DNA from: Halalkaliarchaeum desulfuricum
Lineage (GTDB): Archaea > Halobacteriota > Halobacteria > Halobacteriales > Haloferacaceae
DNA: 64,000 bases
NCBI RefSeq assembly: GCF_002952775.1
Contig: NZ_CP025066.1
Span: 992,001-1,056,000, forward strand
Direction: 5' to 3'
Below the pieces are notes generated by a model. It was not told the DNA's origin, made no database searches, and was given only the letters and a program-made list of their open reading frames with translations. Position numbers and translations under genes: made by a program. Shown here in pieces: positions 62,023 through 64,000 of this stretch; position 1 is the first letter of the stretch, and each line of letters begins with the position of its first letter.

Positions 62023-62936
62023 CTGGCTGTCCCCGCGCGTTCGCCGTCGACGGATCGATCGGCAAGCTCGAGGAACACGTCCTCGAGGCTGGACTCCCGC
62101 GTTCTGATGTCCAGCACCGATCCGCCGGCGTCTTCTGCCCGCTCTCGAGCCGACTCGACGCCGTCCATGTCCGCGCAAACCACCCGGAACCGACGGCCCG
62201 TTCCGTCCGATCCGCCGGATGTCGGTTCGGCCCCGTCGATCGGTACGTCGACGTACACGTGATAGCTCGTCTCACCGTGTTCGGCACGGATCTCGGGCAC
62301 GGTTCCTCTGGCGACGATCTCCCCTTCGTTCATGATGATCACCCGGTCACACACCGACTCGACGTGATACAGGTTGTGTGCCGAGAAGACGACCGTCTTC
62401 CCGCGATCCCTGAGATCGCGTGTGAACTCGAGGACGTAGTTGGTGGTTAGCGGATCCAGCCCCGACGCGGGTTCGTCGTAGAGTAATACCTCCGGGTCGT
62501 TGACCAGCGATCGGGTGATCGCCACCTTCCGTTTCATTCCCTTCGACATGTCGCCGATGCGGCGGTCCCGGTACTCCAGTTCGAGCCGGTCGAGCGAGTC
62601 GGCGATCCGTTCGTCGGCGATCTCCCGTTCGACGCCGTACAGATCAGCGAAGAACCGCAGATACGAGCGGGGCGTCATGTCCTCGTACAGCGGCGACTCC
62701 TCGGGAAGGTAGCCGAGCAGCCTGCGCATCGCCGGATCGTCGGCGTCGTACCCCGCAACCATCGCCGTCCCTGCAGTCGGTTCCACAAGTCCCGCGAGCA
62801 TCTTCAGCGTCGTCGTCTTTCCCGCGCCGTTCGGGCCGACGATTCCGAACACTTCGCCGGGTTCGACCTCGAAACTGGCGTCGACGACCGCCGGGAACCC
62901 GGCGTACGTCTTCCGCAGACCTGCGACCTCGATCAT
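62019..62936 (-). CDS. ABC-2 transporter ATP-binding protein (NatA-like)
   Basis: A 305-residue ATPase, first gene of the operon with the two permeases. Walker A GPNGAGKTTT (about 34-43), signature MSKGMKRKVAI, Walker B VLLYDEPASGLD, and the switch histidine in VVFSAHN are present. It energises an exporter of unknown substrate; NatAB-like systems export sodium or peptides. Minus-strand TTATAAG near 62963-62970 is the likely TATA box, placing transcription close to ATG 62936. Confidence 0.93.
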   Translation of the reverse strand: MIEVAGLRKTYAGFPAVVDASFEVEPGEVFGIVGPNGAGKTTTLKMLAGLVEPTAGTAMVAGYDADDPAMRRLLGYLPEESPLYEDMTPRSYLRFFADLYGVEREIADERIADSLDRLELEYRDRRIGDMSKGMKRKVAITRSLVNDPEVLLYDEPASGLDPLTTNYVLEFTRDLRDRGKTVVFSAHNLYHVESVCDRVIIMNEGEIVARGTVPEIRAEHGETSYHVYVDVPIDGAEPTSGGSDGTGRRFRVVCADMDGVESARERAEDAGGSVLDIRTRESSLEDVFLELADRSVDGERAGTAR

Positions 62937-62962
62937 GTGAACTACCCGTCGGGATCCTCCGA

Positions 62963-62970
62963 CTTATAAT
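62963..62970 (-). promoter_or_regulatory. TATA box of the NatA-permease operon
   Basis: Minus-strand ATTATAAG lies about 30 bp before ATG 62936. The remaining 62971-63336 contains no confident gene, only the small minus-strand candidate ORF and the promoter of the phosphoglucose isomerase gene. Confidence 0.55.
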
Positions 62971-63069
62971 TCGCCCAGAAAGCACGAAGAAAACGTCCGT
63001 CGTTGTCCGCGTACGCCGGCCGGATGCGTCGCTACCGAACGGTGCCGTCCGATCTATCGTGAAAAATGC

Positions 63070-63177
63070 TCAATCCGTTTGTTCGGTCGCCTCTCCGCCT
63101 CGTTCCCAGACGCCGCCGGCGGACACGCCGGTCGGCGCCGTGTGACTCACGTCCCGCATCGTTGCGTTGTTTGCCAT
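63070..63177 (-). CDS. Candidate small ORF, doubtful
   Basis: Reading from ATG 63177 gives a 35-residue peptide (MANNATMRDVSHTAP... ending EQTD). A strong TATA-like stretch, TTTATATATG on the minus strand at 63206-63215, lies about 32 bp upstream, so the region is probably transcribed. A second, arginine-rich reading starts at ATG 63190. I do not recognise the product, and it may be a non-coding transcript. Confidence 0.3.
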   Translation of the reverse strand: MANNATMRDVSHTAPTGVSAGGVWERGGEATEQTD

Positions 63178-63336
63178 CGTGCTCTTTCATAGCACGGACG
63201 TCATATATAAACGCACCGGGGAACTGGCTATTACATTCCTTATCAAATAAGGGACCTTATACACCGGACCGCACTCGCCGAAATCGGCAGCCGGAAGACG
63301 AGACAACTTAAGTGGCGAGGACGCCCCGAATGAGCC

Positions 63337-64000
63337 ATGAACGTCGACATCGGGAACGCGCTCGACACCTCGCCGGGGGTCTCCAGGGACGGTCTGGAAC
63401 GGCTCGACCGGCGAGTAGAACGCGCCCACGGGCGAATTCAGGAGGGGCGAGAGCGCGGCGAACACGGCTTCGCCGCGTTGAACCTCCCCGAGCGGTGCGA
63501 CCCGAGGGAGGTCGAAGACACCGTGGCGCCGTTCGGGGACCCACGCGCCGTCGTGACCGTTGGAATCGGGGGCAGCGCGCTGGGGGCAGCGACGTTCTCG
63601 GCTGCCTTGGAAAGCGACGTCGACGCCTACTTCCTCGACAACGTGGATCCGGCACACGCCCGGAGGCTGTTGTCGTCGCTTCCACTCGAGGAGACCGTGG
63701 TGAACGTCGTCTCGAAGTCCGGGACGACCGCGGAGACGCTCGCAAACTTTCTGGTCGTCAGGGACGCCATGCAGCGGGCTTCCGTCGACTGGACCGACCG
63801 AACGTTCGTGACGACCGGGCCGTCGGGCAACCTCCGGGAGCTCGCAGCAAAACACGATCTGCCCGCCCTCGACGTCCCGGAGGGTGTCCCGGGACGATTC
63901 GCCGCACTCTCGCCGGTAGGACTGGCGTGTGCGGCGATTCAGGGCCACGACGTCGAGGCAATCCTGGAAGGGGGCTCGGCGGCCGCCGATCGACTGGATC
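63337..64000 (+). CDS. pgi: Glucose-6-phosphate isomerase, 5' part (cut by window end)
   Basis: The first 221 codons of a phosphoglucose isomerase that interconverts glucose 6-phosphate and fructose 6-phosphate. VTVGIGGSALGAATFSAAL and VVNVVSKSGTTAETLANFLVVRDAM (the phosphate-binding SKSGTT) are diagnostic. The reading frame is open to the last base. CTTAAG at 63307-63312 may be the promoter, making ATG 63337 nearly leaderless. Confidence 0.95.
   Translation, partial: MNVDIGNALDTSPGVSRDGLERLDRRVERAHGRIQEGRERGEHGFAALNLPERCDPREVEDTVAPFGDPRAVVTVGIGGSALGAATFSAALESDVDAYFLDNVDPAHARRLLSSLPLEETVVNVVSKSGTTAETLANFLVVRDAMQRASVDWTDRTFVTTGPSGNLRELAAKHDLPALDVPEGVPGRFAALSPVGLACAAIQGHDVEAILEGGSAAADRLD

Noticed and set aside
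60463-62262. Plus-strand 599-codon open frame
   Set aside because: It lies antisense to the permease-PrsW gene and is an Arg/Asp/Gln-rich shadow.
1-64000. tRNA, rRNA and mobile elements
   Set aside because: I read the intergenic regions for cloverleaf-like sequence, rRNA motifs and transposase or integrase genes and saw none. I could not run a covariance search.

Overview
The window is chromosomal DNA of a halophilic archaeon (class Halobacteria). The evidence is GC-rich coding sequence, strongly acidic proteins, archaeal ribosomal proteins (eL21, eL24, eS28, eL8/L7Ae, eS17), Rpo4, aIF5B/IF-2, a thermosome, Tat-type lipoprotein signals, and TATA boxes about 25 nt upstream of start codons, which implies leaderless mRNAs. 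I count 63 protein genes (the last one cut by the window end), one decayed pseudogene, one doubtful small ORF and several short tandem repeats. I see no rRNA, tRNA, CRISPR array, transposase or integrase.

Layout. 1-8.4 kb: two small membrane proteins, a complete CUT1 sugar ABC transporter operon (binding protein, two permeases, ATPase), a zinc-binding membrane protein, a TrmB-family regulator that probably controls the transporter, and a broken PAC2-family gene. 8.5-11.3 kb: the conserved information-processing run eL21-Rpo4-DUF655-KsgA-HemK2. 11.4-13.8 kb: two Dpp-type peptide permeases facing each other tail to tail. 14-16 kb: ribose-1,5-bisphosphate isomerase plus a PfkB kinase, probably part of the haloarchaeal pentose bisphosphate route of nucleoside breakdown. 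16-22 kb: EamA exporter, PepF, GNAT acetyltransferase, zinc-ribbon protein, aconitase. 22-24.5 kb: Ndk-eL24-eS28-L7Ae and the TbsP-type regulator. 24.8-34.5 kb: glyA, a RecA-like protein, a cation antiporter, a redoxin-like protein, a MaoC protein, AmrS and Memo (two of the three AmmeMemoRadiSam parts), a malyl-CoA lyase-like enzyme and glutamate dehydrogenase. 34.5-40.2 kb: Nob1, a PRC-barrel protein, IF-2, a phosphoribosyltransferase, an ATP-NAD kinase, a PhoU/AbrB protein. 40.2-47.7 kb: a pseudo-radical-SAM/SPASM protein, a PilB/PilC-type secretion pair, a Trm9-like methyltransferase, a flavoprotein and a pyruvate-kinase-C-like protein. 47.7-53.6 kb: eS17, a Tat-exported penicillin-acylase-family hydrolase with a small membrane partner, an unknown lipoprotein, an aldo/keto reductase and a winged-helix protein. 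53.7-58 kb: a divergent thermosome subunit, malate synthase and a class V aminotransferase. 58.2-64 kb: a DUF2797 protein, an ABC-2 exporter operon in which one permease is fused to a PrsW-type protease domain, and the start of glucose-6-phosphate isomerase.

Metabolic links. Sugar uptake (ABC operon, TrmB, TbsP, Pgi) and the glyoxylate/C2 node (malate synthase, alanine-glyoxylate-type aminotransferase, SHMT, malyl-CoA lyase-like protein, aconitase, GDH) are both well represented. The most unusual items are the permease-PrsW fusion, the radical-SAM-like protein without two of its cluster cysteines, eL24 without most of its zinc ligands but with a long Glu/Ala tail, the threefold duplicated translation start of the gene at 529-1062, and the head-on DppC/DppB pair.
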